Both the position numbers and the translations under genes were made by a program. A stretch of DNA of 64,000 nt from Mixophyes australis (taxonomy: Eukaryota; Chordata; Amphibia; Anura; Limnodynastidae): the NCBI GenBank assembly GCA_036250195.1, contig JAVHZZ010000002.1:276298460-276362459 (forward strand). The letters run 5' to 3'. Shown here piece after piece: positions 29,228 through 39,345 of this stretch. Numbering within the stretch: position 1 is the first letter of the stretch; each line of letters opens with the position of its first letter. The notes under the pieces are model-generated. The model was not told the DNA's origin. It saw nothing but the letters and a program-made list of their open reading frames with translations, and did no database searches.

Positions 29228-29690
29228 GTATCATCGTGACTGTTAGCTGATTCCTATCCGCTGCCTCCGTGCACTACAGCCTTCAAAGCCACTTCAACTC
29301 TACCATATATCATTGTGACTGTTAGCTGATTCCTATCCGCTGCCTCCGTGCACTACAGCCTTCTATCCACATCCACTCACCTGTTCATCATCGTGACTGT
29401 TAGCTGATTCCTATCCGCTGCCTCCGTGCACTACAGTCTTCAACCTGCAACTCGTCTGTGTTTCATCATCGTGACTGTTAGCTGATTCCTATCCGTTGCC
29501 TCCGTGCACTACAGTCTTCAACCTGCAACTCGTCTGTGTTTCATCATCGTGACTGTTAGCTGATTCCTATCCGCTGCCTCCGTGCTCTACAGTCTTCAAC
29601 CTGCAACTCGTCTGTGTTTCATCATCGTGACTGTTAGCTGATTCCTATCCGCTGCCTCTGTGCACTTCAGTCTTCAGCTCATCTCATCTC
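29228..29690 (+). repeat. 76-78 bp tandem repeat in 5' LTR of C
   Basis: Six units around gtgactgttagctgattcc at about 76-78 bp intervals, the same family as in LTR A but with different copy number and spacer sequence. Repeated in the 3' LTR at 35506-35968. Confidence 0.88.
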
Positions 29691-30434
29691 TCCCGTGTTT
29701 CCTCAAGACTGCTGCTATTATTGCTATCCGCTACTCTCCGTGATCAACAGTTCCAGGTCTACTCTGCTCTCCCGTGTTCCATCGCTATTGCACCTGCTGG
29801 TTGCTATTGGTTACCTCCGTGTGTCCGCAGAGTCCTGCTGCTGCTGCTGTCAGCGCTAATCGTCCATCTACTGCTGATCCGCTCTCCACGCCTTCCTGTG
29901 TTCCGCTGGTCTCTACCCGCCTGTCAGCATTGGATTTGTGTCTCATCATTTATCCCTCTGCTAGACCATCACCATTCTCCTTGGTCCTCCAAGAGTCCAG
30001 TTCCACGCTCTACTGATTCCTGTGGATTCGTGTCCCTGTTGGTCTACTTACCTGTGCGCTGCACCTACTAGACCCCCGCTTCATCTATCCAGGGACTTCT
30101 CATCCTGCCGGTCTCCTGCCGCTCAGGTATCTCTGCACTCCTGTCTGACTGCCTGCTTCTGAACCACGGTATGCATACTTCTCATTGACTGTGCTGGTGT
30201 ATTGCATATCTTGCTGGACTGTGTTGGTTCTTCTCTGGAGTTTACTATCCGCTGAGTCTATTGCCATCATTGACTGTATTATCTTGTGCCGGATTACTTC
30301 AAGAGACTTTCTATATTTGCAGTGCTGTTCAGTCATTCATATATATATTGTGCATATTACTGTGGATCGTGTTTAAGGTGCCGTGTATATCCTGTGTTGC
30401 AGTCTCTCCCCGTACACCTCCTCACATATATATT

Positions 30435-30694
30435 CAGTGGTACAACTTGCTAGCGGCAGACCACTGATCCCTGTTTCCTGTATCACTTGTTCCAGTATCC
30501 TCTCACATAGCAGTGGTACAACTTGCTATCGCAGACCACTGACTCCCCGGATACCTCCACTTGGATTCCATTCCTTCACACAGACAGCGGTACAACTTGC
30601 TATCCGCAGACCGCTGACTCTCATCACCTCCTCGTTTCTGTTGGACATTCCTCCTCACTATAGCAGTGGTACAACTTGCTATCGCAGACCACTG
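30435..30694 (+). repeat. Hairpin repeat array in 5' LTR of C
   Basis: Units at 30435-30466, 30511-30541, 30585-30616 and 30664-30694. Outer stems match those of A, including the compensated CAGCGGT/ACCGCTG in the third. The loops differ from A at several positions (tatc for taac, tagcg for tagag), while all stem bases are kept. Confidence 0.78.
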
Positions 30695-30911
30695 ACTACC
30701 TTCACGTGTCCTTGTCCATACAGTTCCTCGTGTATTATTACCTCCATATTACCAGTGCTGCTAGTCATAGACTTTCCTGAGCATCTCATCATCTGCTATT
30801 TCCTGTTCCGTGATCACCCTGCTACCAGAGTACCATATTACCACCTACATTGCTCTGGTAAGCCTATCACCTGGTGATCCCTGGGTAAAGACTCCTAGTG
30901 CCCGTGACAGT

Positions 30912-30921
30912 AAGATCAGGC
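30912..30921 (+). other. Self-primer binding site of C
   Basis: aagatcaggc, two bases after the LTR, is an exact complement to gcctgatctt at 29065-29074. No tRNA-type site is present. Confidence 0.82.
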
Positions 30922-30922
30922 C

Positions 30923-31855
30923 ATGACAGACCCAGATACGGAACCTACCGCCAAAGAGATGCTGCAGCATCTGGTCAGCCGTGTGGAGCAACAGGATGCC
31001 CGCCAACAGCTGTTACTTCAGTGTTATCAATCGTTAACCTCCCAAGGAACATTTGGACAGACTGTGACAGCTACTATTGAAGCTCCTGTGCTTTCCTCCG
31101 TTTCCCCAGTGCCATCCCAGGTGTCTACAGCTTCCACGCTTCACCTGCCTACTCCGTCAAAGTACGATGGAGACCCCAAAACTTGTAGGGGTTTCCTTAA
31201 CCAATGTTCAGTCCATTTTGAGCTCCAACCTCAAAATTTTTCTACCCATCGTTCCAGAGTGGCCTATCTTATCTCTTTGTTTTCTGGACAAGCCCTGGCT
31301 TGGGCCTCCCCTCTGTGGGAAAGAAACGACCCAATACTACAAGATAGTGCCAAATTCATTTCTACATTCCGAAGTGTGTTCGATGAACCAGGTCGTGTGA
31401 CCTCCGCTGCTTCCAGCATCCTCCGTTTGCGACAAGGATCTCATACAGTAGGCCAGTACGTCATTCAATTTAGGATCTTAGCCTCTGAACTTCAGTGGAA
31501 CACTGAAGCACTAGTTGCCGCCTTCTGGCAGGGGCTCTCCGATAAAATTAAAGATGCACTGACTACCCAGGAGCTCCCCTCGTCACTTGAAGATTTGATC
31601 TCTCTTTGCCATCGTGTAGATATGAGATTTCGTGAAAGAGAAGCTGAGAAAACAACTTCTGCTAAAGCACCTCTTCCTTCAACCCCTCAATTTCGTCCAG
31701 TTTCACCCTCTGTGATTCCCATGGAGATAGGACGTTCCAAATTATCTTCAGAGGAGAGGAAACGAAGAGTAAAGAATAGACTCTGTATCTATTGTGCTGA
31801 TTCCACACATATGCTCAGCTCTTGCCCTAAGAGATCGGGAAATGCCAGGCCCTAA
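30923..31855 (+). CDS. gag: Gag polyprotein of element C
   Basis: This intact 310-residue ORF has the same length as Gag of A with scattered substitutions. It starts at the ATG after the self-primer site. The layout is a Glu/Gln-rich N-terminus, the retrotransposon Gag capsid region (about residues 80-240), and a C-terminal CCHC knuckle CIYCADSTHMLSSC. It should assemble into cytoplasmic particles and bind element RNA. The stop at 31853-31855 is bypassed by -1 frameshifting to make Gag-Pol. Substitutions relative to A without stops indicate that both descend from functional copies. Confidence 0.95.
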   Translation: MTDPDTEPTAKEMLQHLVSRVEQQDARQQLLLQCYQSLTSQGTFGQTVTATIEAPVLSSVSPVPSQVSTASTLHLPTPSKYDGDPKTCRGFLNQCSVHFELQPQNFSTHRSRVAYLISLFSGQALAWASPLWERNDPILQDSAKFISTFRSVFDEPGRVTSAASSILRLRQGSHTVGQYVIQFRILASELQWNTEALVAAFWQGLSDKIKDALTTQELPSSLEDLISLCHRVDMRFREREAEKTTSAKAPLPSTPQFRPVSPSVIPMEIGRSKLSSEERKRRVKNRLCIYCADSTHMLSSCPKRSGNARP

Positions 31856-31899
31856 CTAGTTCTGGAGAGGTGAAGTTAGGGTCCCTGGAGTCCTCTCCA
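31837..31899 (+). other. -1 frameshift signal of C
   Basis: GGGAAAT (31837-31843), a 6-nt spacer, stem 1 (31850-31856 with 31875-31881) and stem 2 (31863-31870 with 31892-31899). Compared with A only the terminal pair of stem 2 is lost, by a G to T change at 31900. Confidence 0.8.
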
Positions 31900-34800
31900 T
31901 CTTCTATGAAATCTAAAGTCTGCGCTTTTGATGTTACGATTTCCTTTGCTACCAAAGCCTTTGAGTCACAGGCATTGATTGATTCCGGAGCAGCAGGAAA
32001 TTTCATTTCCAAATCATTAGTGAATCAATGGTCTCTACCAGTGATTACGTTAAAAACACCCATTACTGTGACGGCTATAGATGGATCACGTCTCATCAAC
32101 GGTCTCATCGCCCAGAGTACGTCTCCAGTAACACTTCAGATTGGTGTTCTGCACCATGAAGAAATATCGTTTTTAATCCTTCCAGTTACGACAAGTCCGA
32201 TTGTCTTAGGCCTTCCATGGCTTCAGTGTCACTCTCCCCAGATTGACTGGCGCACTCCTCAAGTTACGTCTTGGGGGTCTGAATGTTACCATCGTTGCCT
32301 TTCCCAAGTTATTCCTCTCAAAGTACAGCAATCTTCCATCTCATCTTCCTCACCGGGACTCCCTCCTCAGTATGCTTCATTTGCCGATGTGTTTGATAAA
32401 GCTCAGTCTGAACGTCTTCCTCCTCATCGTTCTTGGGATTGTCCGATCGACCTTCTACCTGGCAAGACTCCTCCCAGGGGTCGGGTCTATCCACTCTCGT
32501 TACCTGAAACTCAAGCCACATCTGAGTACATACAGGAGAATCTCCAGCGTGGGTTTATTCGACCTTCCACCTCTCCCGCTGGAGCTGGGTTCTTCTTCGT
32601 CAAGAAGAAGGATGGATCACTACGCCCTTGCATAGATTTTCGTGGACTCAATGCCATTACTATCAAGAATCGGTATCCCATTCCGCTGATCACTGAGCTA
32701 TTCGATCGCATCAAGGGAGCTCGGATCTTTACTAAGTTGGATCTTCGTGGTGCCTATAATTTAATTAGAATCCGTTCCGGTGAGGAATGGAAGACAGCGT
32801 TCAACACCAGAGACGGGCATTACGAATATCTGGTAATGCCTTTCGGGCTGTGTAATGCCCCCGCTGTTTTCCAAGGCTTCATCAATGAAATCTTTCGGGA
32901 CTTATTATATGTATGTGTCGTTGTCTACCTGGACGACATATTGATCTTTTCACAGGACCTGCCTTCTCATCACCAACATGTGGCAGAAGTCCTCTCCAGG
33001 CTACGGAAAAATTCATTGTTCTGTAAATTAGAAAAATGTTCATTCGAGTTGCCCCAGATTCCATTCTTGGGGTATATAGTTTCCGGAGTTGGCCTGAAGA
33101 TGGATCCAGACAAGGTGAATGCTGTACTACATTGGCCCCAGCCAACTACTCTTCGTGCTATCCAGCGTTTTTTAGGTTTTGCCAATTACTATAGACGCTT
33201 CATTCAAGACTTTTCATCCATTGCATCTCCTATTGTGGCCCTGACTCGGAAAGGGGCTAATACTAAGCAATGGTCATCCGAGGCTCTCCAAGCCTTTCAA
33301 ATTCTCAAAGAGTCCTTCTCTTCTGCTCCCATTCTTCGACAGCCTGATGTGACACTCCCCTTCTTCCTAGAAGTAGATGCCTCTAATGTGGGCTTGGGAG
33401 CCATTCTCTCCCAACGCTCGGAACAGCAAAAATTCCATCCTTGTGCCTTCTATTCTCGGGGTCTTCTGCCCGCAGAGAAGAATTATACTATCAGGGACAA
33501 GGAGTTGCTGGCTATCAAAGCTGCATTAGAGGAATGGAGATACTTATTGGAAGGATCTCGCCATCCGGTGACGATCTTCACGGATCATAAGAACTTGTCA
33601 TATCTTCAGTCTGCCCAATGCTTGAACCCTCGTCAAGCAAGATGGTCTCTTTTCTTTTCCCGTTTTGAATTAATTATAACCTTCAAACCAGCTGCTAAGA
33701 ACAAGAAAGCTGACGCTTTATCTAGAGCTTTTGTGACGTCCTCTGATGTAGAAGAGGTTTCCAACCATACTATTCTAGACCCCAAATGTATCTCACTGGC
33801 TGCTTCATCCACCAAAATGCTACCATTTGGGAAGACCCTCGTGCCTCCTACTCTAAGGAGGAAAATCCTTTCGTGGTTCCATGCCTCTCGTTTTTCGGGA
33901 CACGCCGGTGAACACAAGACCTTTGAGATTCTCTCTCGAAGTTACTGGTGGCCTTCAATGAGGAGAGACGTCAAAGAGTTCATTGCTTCCTGTGAGTTAT
34001 GTTCCCAGTTCAAATCCTCCCGCAGAACTCCAGCAGGGTTGCTGCGACCACTACCCATTCCGTCCAAACCTTGGACCCATATTAGTATGGATTTCGTTAC
34101 TGATTTACCACCTAGTAAGAATCATAATACTATTTGGGTGGTGGTAGACAGATTTTCGAAGATGGCTCATTATGTCCCTCTGTCTGGTTTGCCTTCCTCG
34201 TCTATTCTGGCTGAACATTTCATTAAAGAAATCTTCCGTATCCATGGATGTCCGTCTGAGATTGTGTCAGATAGAGGAGTACAATTCTTTTCCAGATTCT
34301 GGCGAGCCCTTTGTAAAACCTTGGGCATACGATTAGCACTCTCATCTTCTTACCATCCGCAATCTAACGGACAAACTGAACGAGTCAATCAAGATCTTGA
34401 GACTTTTATAAGGATGTTCTCATCAGCCAATCAAGACAACTGGGTAGAATTGCTTCCTTGGGCTGAATTCGCCCATAACAACATGTACCATGAGTCATCA
34501 TCCAAAACTCCATTCTTTGTGGTCTACGGTCACCATCCGTCTTTTCCGGAATTTCCTGCCCTCCCGCCCACCCAAGTTCCTGCTGTGGAGACTGCTTGTC
34601 AGACCTTCAAAAATATCTGGTCTCAGGTCAAAACCTGTTTAAAGAAGACATCTAACAAATATAAGTCTTTCGCAGATAAGAAGAGGCGGGCTATTCCACC
34701 ACTAAAAATTGGAGATCGTGTCTGGTTATCTACCAAAAATATTCGTTTGAAGGTTCCATCTATGAAATTCGCCCCTCGTTTTATTGGTCCATATAGGATC

Positions 34801-35232
34801 ATTCAAGTAATCAATCCAGTATGTGTTAAACTTCTTCTTCCTAAGAATCTTCGGATTTCCAATGCCTTCCATGTGTCTTTACTCAAACCTCTCATCATCA
34901 ACCGTTTCTCAACTCCTCCCTCAGCTCCGCAGCCAGTTCAAGTTCATCAGGAGGAGGATTTCGAGATTACTGAGGTATTGGATGCAAAAATTTCGCGAGG
35001 AGTCCTCCGTTTCCTCGTTCATTGGAAGGGCTTTGGTCCTGAGGAGCGCTCTTGGATCAAAGCTGAAGATCTTAATGCTCCTGCCCTTTTGAAGAAGTTT
35101 TATTCCAAAAATCCGGACAAGCCCGGTTCCAGGCGTTCTGTGCCCACCTTTAAAAGGGGGGGTACTGTCACTCACCGGACTGTGAGTGCTTCTTCCCGGA
35201 CATTTAGGAACCGTGGTCGTCCTCCATCCTGA
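31843..35232 (+). CDS. pol: Pol polyprotein of element C: protease, RT, RNase H, integrase, chromodomain
   Basis: It is an uninterrupted frame of the same length as pol of A, expressed as a Gag-Pol fusion. It has protease LIDSGAAGNF, RT YLDD with [13 protein letters not shown], RNase H VDASNVGLG and KADALSR, the integrase HHCC finger (HASRFSGH, CELC), the DDE triad with the same D-X59-D-X35-E spacing, the usual VVVDRFSKM (unlike A), the FIGPYRI module and a chromodomain (FLVHWKGFGPEERSWI) that would direct integration to modified histones. One oddity is RDKELLA, where A and B have GDKELLA, near an RNase H catalytic Glu. The end overlaps the polypurine tract and the first 67 bases of the 3' LTR. 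Confidence 0.95.
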   Translation, partial: CQALTSSGEVKLGSLESSPSSMKSKVCAFDVTISFATKAFESQALIDSGAAGNFISKSLVNQWSLPVITLKTPITVTAIDGSRLINGLIAQSTSPVTLQIGVLHHEEISFLILPVTTSPIVLGLPWLQCHSPQIDWRTPQVTSWGSECYHRCLSQVIPLKVQQSSISSSSPGLPPQYASFADVFDKAQSERLPPHRSWDCPIDLLPGKTPPRGRVYPLSLPETQATSEYIQENLQRGFIRPSTSPAGAGFFFVKKKDGSLRPCIDFRGLNAITIKNRYPIPLITELFDRIKGARIFTKLDLRGAYNLIRIRSGEEWKTAFNTRDGHYEYLVMPFGLCNAPAVFQGFINEIFRDLLYVCVVVYLDDILIFSQDLPSHHQHVAEVLSRLRKNSLFCKLEKCSFELPQIPFLGYIVSGVGLKMDPDKVNAVLHWPQPTTLRAIQRFLGFANYYRRFIQDFSSIASPIVALTRKGANTKQWSSEALQAFQILKESFSSAPILRQPDVTLPFFLEVDASNVGLGAILSQRSEQQKFHPCAFYSRGLLPAEKNYTIRDKELLAIKAALEEWRYLLEGSRHPVTIFTDHKNLSYLQSAQCLNPRQARWSLFFSRFELIITFKPAAKNKKADALSRAFVTSSDVEEVSNHTILDPKCISLAASSTKMLPFGKTLVPPTLRRKILSWFHASRFSGHAGEHKTFEILSRSYWWPSMRRDVKEFIASCELCSQFKSSRRTPAGLLRPLPIPSKPWTHISMDFVTDLPPSKNHNTIWVVVDRFSKMAHYVPLSGLPSSSILAEHFIKEIFRIHGCPSEIVSDRGVQFFSRFWRALCKTLGIRLALSSSYHPQSNGQTERVNQDLETFIRMFSSANQDNWVELLPWAEFAHNNMYHESSSKTPFFVVYGHHPSFPEFPALPPTQVPAVETACQTFKNIWSQVKTCLKKTSNKYKSFADKKRRAIPPLKIGDRVWLSTKNIRLKVPSMKFAPRFIGPYRIIQVINPVCVKLLLPKNLRISNAFHVSLLKPLIINRFSTPPSAPQPVQVHQEEDFEITEVLDAKISRGVLRFLVHWKGFGPEERSWIKAEDLNAPALLKKFYSKNPDKPGSRRSVPTFKRGGTVTHRTVSASSRTFRNRGRPPS
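35152..35162 (+). other. Polypurine tract of C
   Basis: aaaaggggggg ending three bases before the 3' LTR, as in A. Confidence 0.85.
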
Positions 35233-37187
35233 GGGTCTGCGCATGCGCAGCCCTTTCTAATCCTTCAGTGTATGTTCCTTTAACTTAATTGGCAGATCAG
35301 GCAACACTCCCTATATTAAGCACCTGTGGTCAACACCACGTTGCCTGATCTTGGAGTCTCATTCCCCATGAGTCTCTGAAGGTGTTCCTGTGTTTCCTCG
35401 TTTATTCAGCGCTGCTGATTCCTGTGGTTTCCAAACCACTTCTACCTCTGTGGTTTCCAAACCACTTCTACTACTGTGGTTCCCATACCACTTCTGCCAT
35501 CCTGTGTATCATCGTGACTGTTAGCTGATTCCTATCCGCTGCCTCCGTGCACTACAGCCTTCAAAGCCACTTCAACTCTACCATATATCATTGTGACTGT
35601 TAGCTGATTCCTATCCGCTGCCTCCGTGCACTACAGCCTTCTATCCACATCCACTCACCTGTTCATCAACGTGACTGTTAGCTGATTCCTATCCGCTGCC
35701 TCCGTGCACTACAGTCTTCAACCTGCAACTCGTCTGTGTTTCATCATCGTGACTGTTAGCTGATTCCTATCCGCTGCCTCCGTGCACTACAGTCTTCAAC
35801 CTGCAACTCGTCTGTGTTTCATCATCGTGACTGTTAGCTGATTCCTATCCGCTGCCTCCGTGCTCTACAGTCTTCAACCTGCAACTCGTCTGTGTTTCAT
35901 CATCGTGACTGTTAGCTGATTCCTATCCGCTGCCTCTGTGCACTTCAGTCTTCAGCTCATCTCATCTCTCCCGTGTTTCCTCAAGACTGCTGCTATTATT
36001 GCTATCCGCTACTCTCTGTGATCAACAGTTCCAGGTCTACTCTGCTCTCCCGTGTTCCATCGCTATTGCACCTGCTGGTTGCTATTGGTTACCTCCGTGT
36101 GTCCGCAGAGTCCTGCTGCTGCTGCTGTCAGCGCTAATCGTCCATCTACTGCTGATCCGCTCTCCACGCCTTCCTGTGTTCCGCTGGTCTCTACCCGCCT
36201 GTCAGCATTGGATTCGTGTCTCATCATTTATCCCTCTGCTAGACCATCACCATTCTCCTGGGTCCTCCAAGAGTCCAGTTCCACGCTCTACTGATTCCTG
36301 TGGATTCGTGTCCCTGTTGGTCTACTTACCTGTGCGCTGCACCTACTAGACCCCCGCTTCATCTATCCAGGGACTTCTCATCCTGCCGGTCTCCTGCCGC
36401 TCAGGTATCTCTGCACTCCTGTCTGACTGCCTGCTTCTGAACCACGGTATGCATACTTCTCATTGACTGTGCTGGTGTATTGCATATCTTGCTGGACTGT
36501 GTTGGTTCTTCTCTGGAGTTTACTATCCGCTGAGTCTATTGCCATCATTGACTGTATTATCTTGTGCCGGATTACTTCAAGAGACTTTCTATATTTGCAG
36601 TGCTGTTCAGTCATTCATATATATATTGTGCATATTACTGTGGATCGTGTTTAAGGTGCCGTGTATATCCTGTGTTGCAGTCTCTCCCCGTGCACCTCCT
36701 CACATATATATTCAGTGGTACAACTTGCTAGCGGCAGACCACTGATCCCTGTTTCCTGTATCACTTGTTCCAGTATCCTCTCACATAGCAGTGGTACAAC
36801 TTGCTATCGCAGACCACTGACTCCCCGGATACCTCCACTTGGATTCCATTCCTTCACACAGACAGCGGTACAACTTGCTATCCGCAGACCGCTGACTCTC
36901 ATCACCTCCTCGTTTCTGTTGGACATTCCTCCTCACTATAGCAGTGGTACAACTTGCTATCGCAGACCACTGACTACCTTCACGTGTCCTTGTCCATACA
37001 GTTCCTCGTGTATTATTACCTCCATATTACCAGTGCTGCTAGTCATAGACTTTCCTGAGCATCTCATCATCTGCTATTTCCTGTTCCGTGATCACCCTGC
37101 TACCAGAGTACCATATTACCACCTACATTGCTCTGGTAAGCCTATCACCTGGTGATCCCTGGGTAAAGACTCCTAGTGCCCGTGACA
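35166..37187 (+). repeat. 3' LTR of element C (2022 bp)
   Basis: Offset 6278 from the 5' LTR with about six substitutions. It contains the palindrome at 35238-35249, TATA at 35312, gcctgatctt at 35343-35352, the tandem repeat at 35506-35968 and hairpins at 36713-36744, 36789-36819, 36863-36894 and 36942-36972. It is followed by the duplicated gaatc. Confidence 0.95.
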
Positions 37188-37415
37188 GAATCTAACAAGG
37201 TGGAAGGTTTTCACCAGGGATCCCCGCAAGGGAATTTGGGCTTTGCAGCTTCCACCCTGCAGGTCGCAGTCCTCTAGGGAAGTTCCCAGGGAGCAGTGAT
37301 AGAGAGCTGAGCACATGAGGAGTAGGTAGTCATTTGATAGCTATCAAGTTGTGGAAAAAGTGAGCGATGCTCTGCGAGTGTTCATGAGAGAGATAGGGAG
37401 TAATGATCTGCGGCA
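37188..37415 (-). repeat. LTR of element E, fragment 2 of 3
   Basis: Continues fragment 1 after the duplicated gaatc. Its start (gaatctaacaagg, ttcaccagggatccccgcaag) resembles the matching end of LTR D, and its end (taatgatctgcggca) belongs to the tandem repeat of LTR E that resumes at 51994. It is cut by the endogenous retrovirus with a ggca duplication. Confidence 0.75.
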
Positions 37416-38287
37416 TGTCAAAGTCGTATAATTGGATGAAATTGGATGAAAGAAAGTATATTGATTAATATTGTTTTACCATGCGATTGCGATCAGTACA
37501 CCACGTGTTACGTGTCATGGCGCGATCGCACGATAAAACATGCACACACGATAAAACATGCACACATTCATTTATTTATATATTTCAGATTTATAATGGT
37601 TCCATTTCACAGTTGTTTATGAGCAAATGGTATTTGGTTTATAGTTATATTTATAAGGTTATATGTACACTTTAGGGATATTTTAAGTTCAGGTCACGGG
37701 AAGTATGTCATGTTTAGTATCATTCTAATCCCCAATTTATTCGCAGACATCCGGTGCAATCACCAAACAGAACGCAAACGTGTATGTAGTTATAGATTGT
37801 AGGGAATAAATGATTAGAATGATATTGTCTGTGTAGTGTAAATAGACTAGTTTAAACTGGATTCTGGGATGGAAAATCAGAGTGCATCCCCTGGAGAGCT
37901 GACCCCCACTATTGGATATTTTAGTTTGAACCGGCCTATGACCTGCATTACACTGGACCCTCCTGAAGCCTGGACCTATAGAAGCAAGCCACATGATCTG
38001 TATTGTTTTCTCTGTATCACTGAGTGTATATATACAGCTCCCTGGGACCAGCTAAAACATCATCACTGACCACAGTCTTCTGGACTGAAGGACTGTAGCT
38101 GGTACCAGCGGAGCACAGCTGAGCGCAGCGGGCGCTGCGTATGTATGTATGTATTTGGTATTGGCTGTATTGTACTTGTTTATTCAACTGCTAAACTTTT
38201 GCTTTTGCTAAATAAATTGCTTGTGCTTTGGAACCACATAAATCGTTTAGACAATGCATATTAAAAAATGATGAAATTACTTTAATA
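37416..38287 (+). repeat. 5' LTR of the ERV
   Basis: It starts tgtcaaagtc after the ggca duplication. A TATA-like gtatatatac lies at about 38026 and a poly(A) signal aataaa at 38211-38216, in normal retroviral order. It ends actttaata, three bases before the primer site. The 3' LTR lacks about 245 bases present here (around 37607-37851). Confidence 0.75.
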
Positions 38288-38290
38288 ATT

Positions 38291-38308
38291 TGGGGGCTCT
38301 TGGCAGAG
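38291..38308 (+). other. tRNA-type primer binding site of the ERV
   Basis: It begins tgggggctc, the first nine bases of the proline-tRNA site common in gammaretroviruses; the remaining nine differ. It contrasts with the self-primed chromoviruses around it. Confidence 0.6.
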
Positions 38309-39345
38309 GTTACACAGTCGATACACAAGGCCAATGGATTCGGTTCCTCAACAAAGGGTGGATTGACGAGTCATATACGGGTAAGAACGCAATGTGTTTA
38401 AAACATGTTCATCATTCTGTGTTGTGAAACCGAATGTCCTTTTTTGCATAGTCTAAGGAACGCTAACTTGAATCTAGGGACAAGAAAGAAATCTGTTTCT
38501 TTTTATTGTCGTTTTGCTTTTTGAATGTATTGCGTTGCATATCGTATGTGTACTTCGTGCATTGTGTATGTGCACTTCTGGTGTTGTTGCCACGTGTTTT
38601 GATAGTTTGTTATATGTATAGTATAATGACTTGCTAAAACCTCTGAAAAGATATTACTATTATTTGGGAAATTGATTTTCTGCACAGAAAACAAAAGGTG
38701 TATGTGAATGGTATGCATAAAGACAAGAGTTTATTTACTGTTGAAAAGAGACAGATAAGAGAAGAGTTGATTTACTGTTGAAAAGAGACAGACAAGAGTT
38801 GATTTACTGTTGAAAAGAGACAGAGGTGTTGTTCAGGTGTGTTTGACGAAACACGGTAAAAAGCTGACCTGAAAACAAAGGTTCTGTTTGAAAGGCGAAC
38901 AGGATATAAAGAAACCTTTGTGTGAGTGGCGTTCTGTTCTAACAAAGAACAGGAGAAAAAGAGACGCCACAGAGTATACATGGCAGGTATACTCAAAGCA
39001 AAAATAACAGGTTTTCGCGGCATTCCCAATAGTAATCGCAAAGCTTAGTGATAGTTAGTATCTGTAAGCGGTGCGATCGGACCGCATGGTTGATTGTGCA
39101 GCCGTGATTGTGACTTGGGAGATGTGGGAGGAAATACGCTGCAACCACTGATATTCTGATAAATATTGTGTGATAACAGTTGTAAAGTACTCTAACTAGG
39201 AAAGTCAGGGTATTGTGAAGTTGGTACTTGTCTAATCCCAGTTGTGTTAGGTTGTTTCTCCATTGTGTACATTGACAATTGCGTGTTATTGTTCAGTGGT
39301 ACTCAGTGACGTGGAGTTGAGGGGACGTTCCTGTTGAAAACATCC
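38309..39345 (+). other. ERV leader, no gene
   Basis: About 1 kb between primer site and gag. It contains three tandem copies of ttgatttactgttgaaaag with flanking bases (about 38728-38825). No ORF of note; a packaging role is possible but not shown. Confidence 0.5.

Larger units (their letters stand above)
28888..30909 (+). repeat. 5' LTR of element C (2022 bp)
   Basis: Starts tgtcactcaccgg and ends cccgtgaca. It contains the NRF-1-like palindrome (28960-28971), TATATTA (29034), the start gcctgatctt (29065-29074), a tandem repeat (29228-29690) and four hairpins (30435-30694). Confidence 0.95.
28888..37187 (+). mobile_element. Element C: complete, intact chromovirus (8300 bp)
   Basis: Two LTRs of exactly 2022 bp flank open gag and pol. 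A perfect 5-bp target duplication gaatc lies at 28883-28887 and 37188-37192. I count six differences between the LTRs (about 0.3 percent), so the insertion is recent. All recognisable catalytic residues, the frameshift signal, primer site, polypurine tract and promoter are present. This is the best candidate for a currently mobile element here, and it could also supply proteins to defective relatives. Confidence 0.95.
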
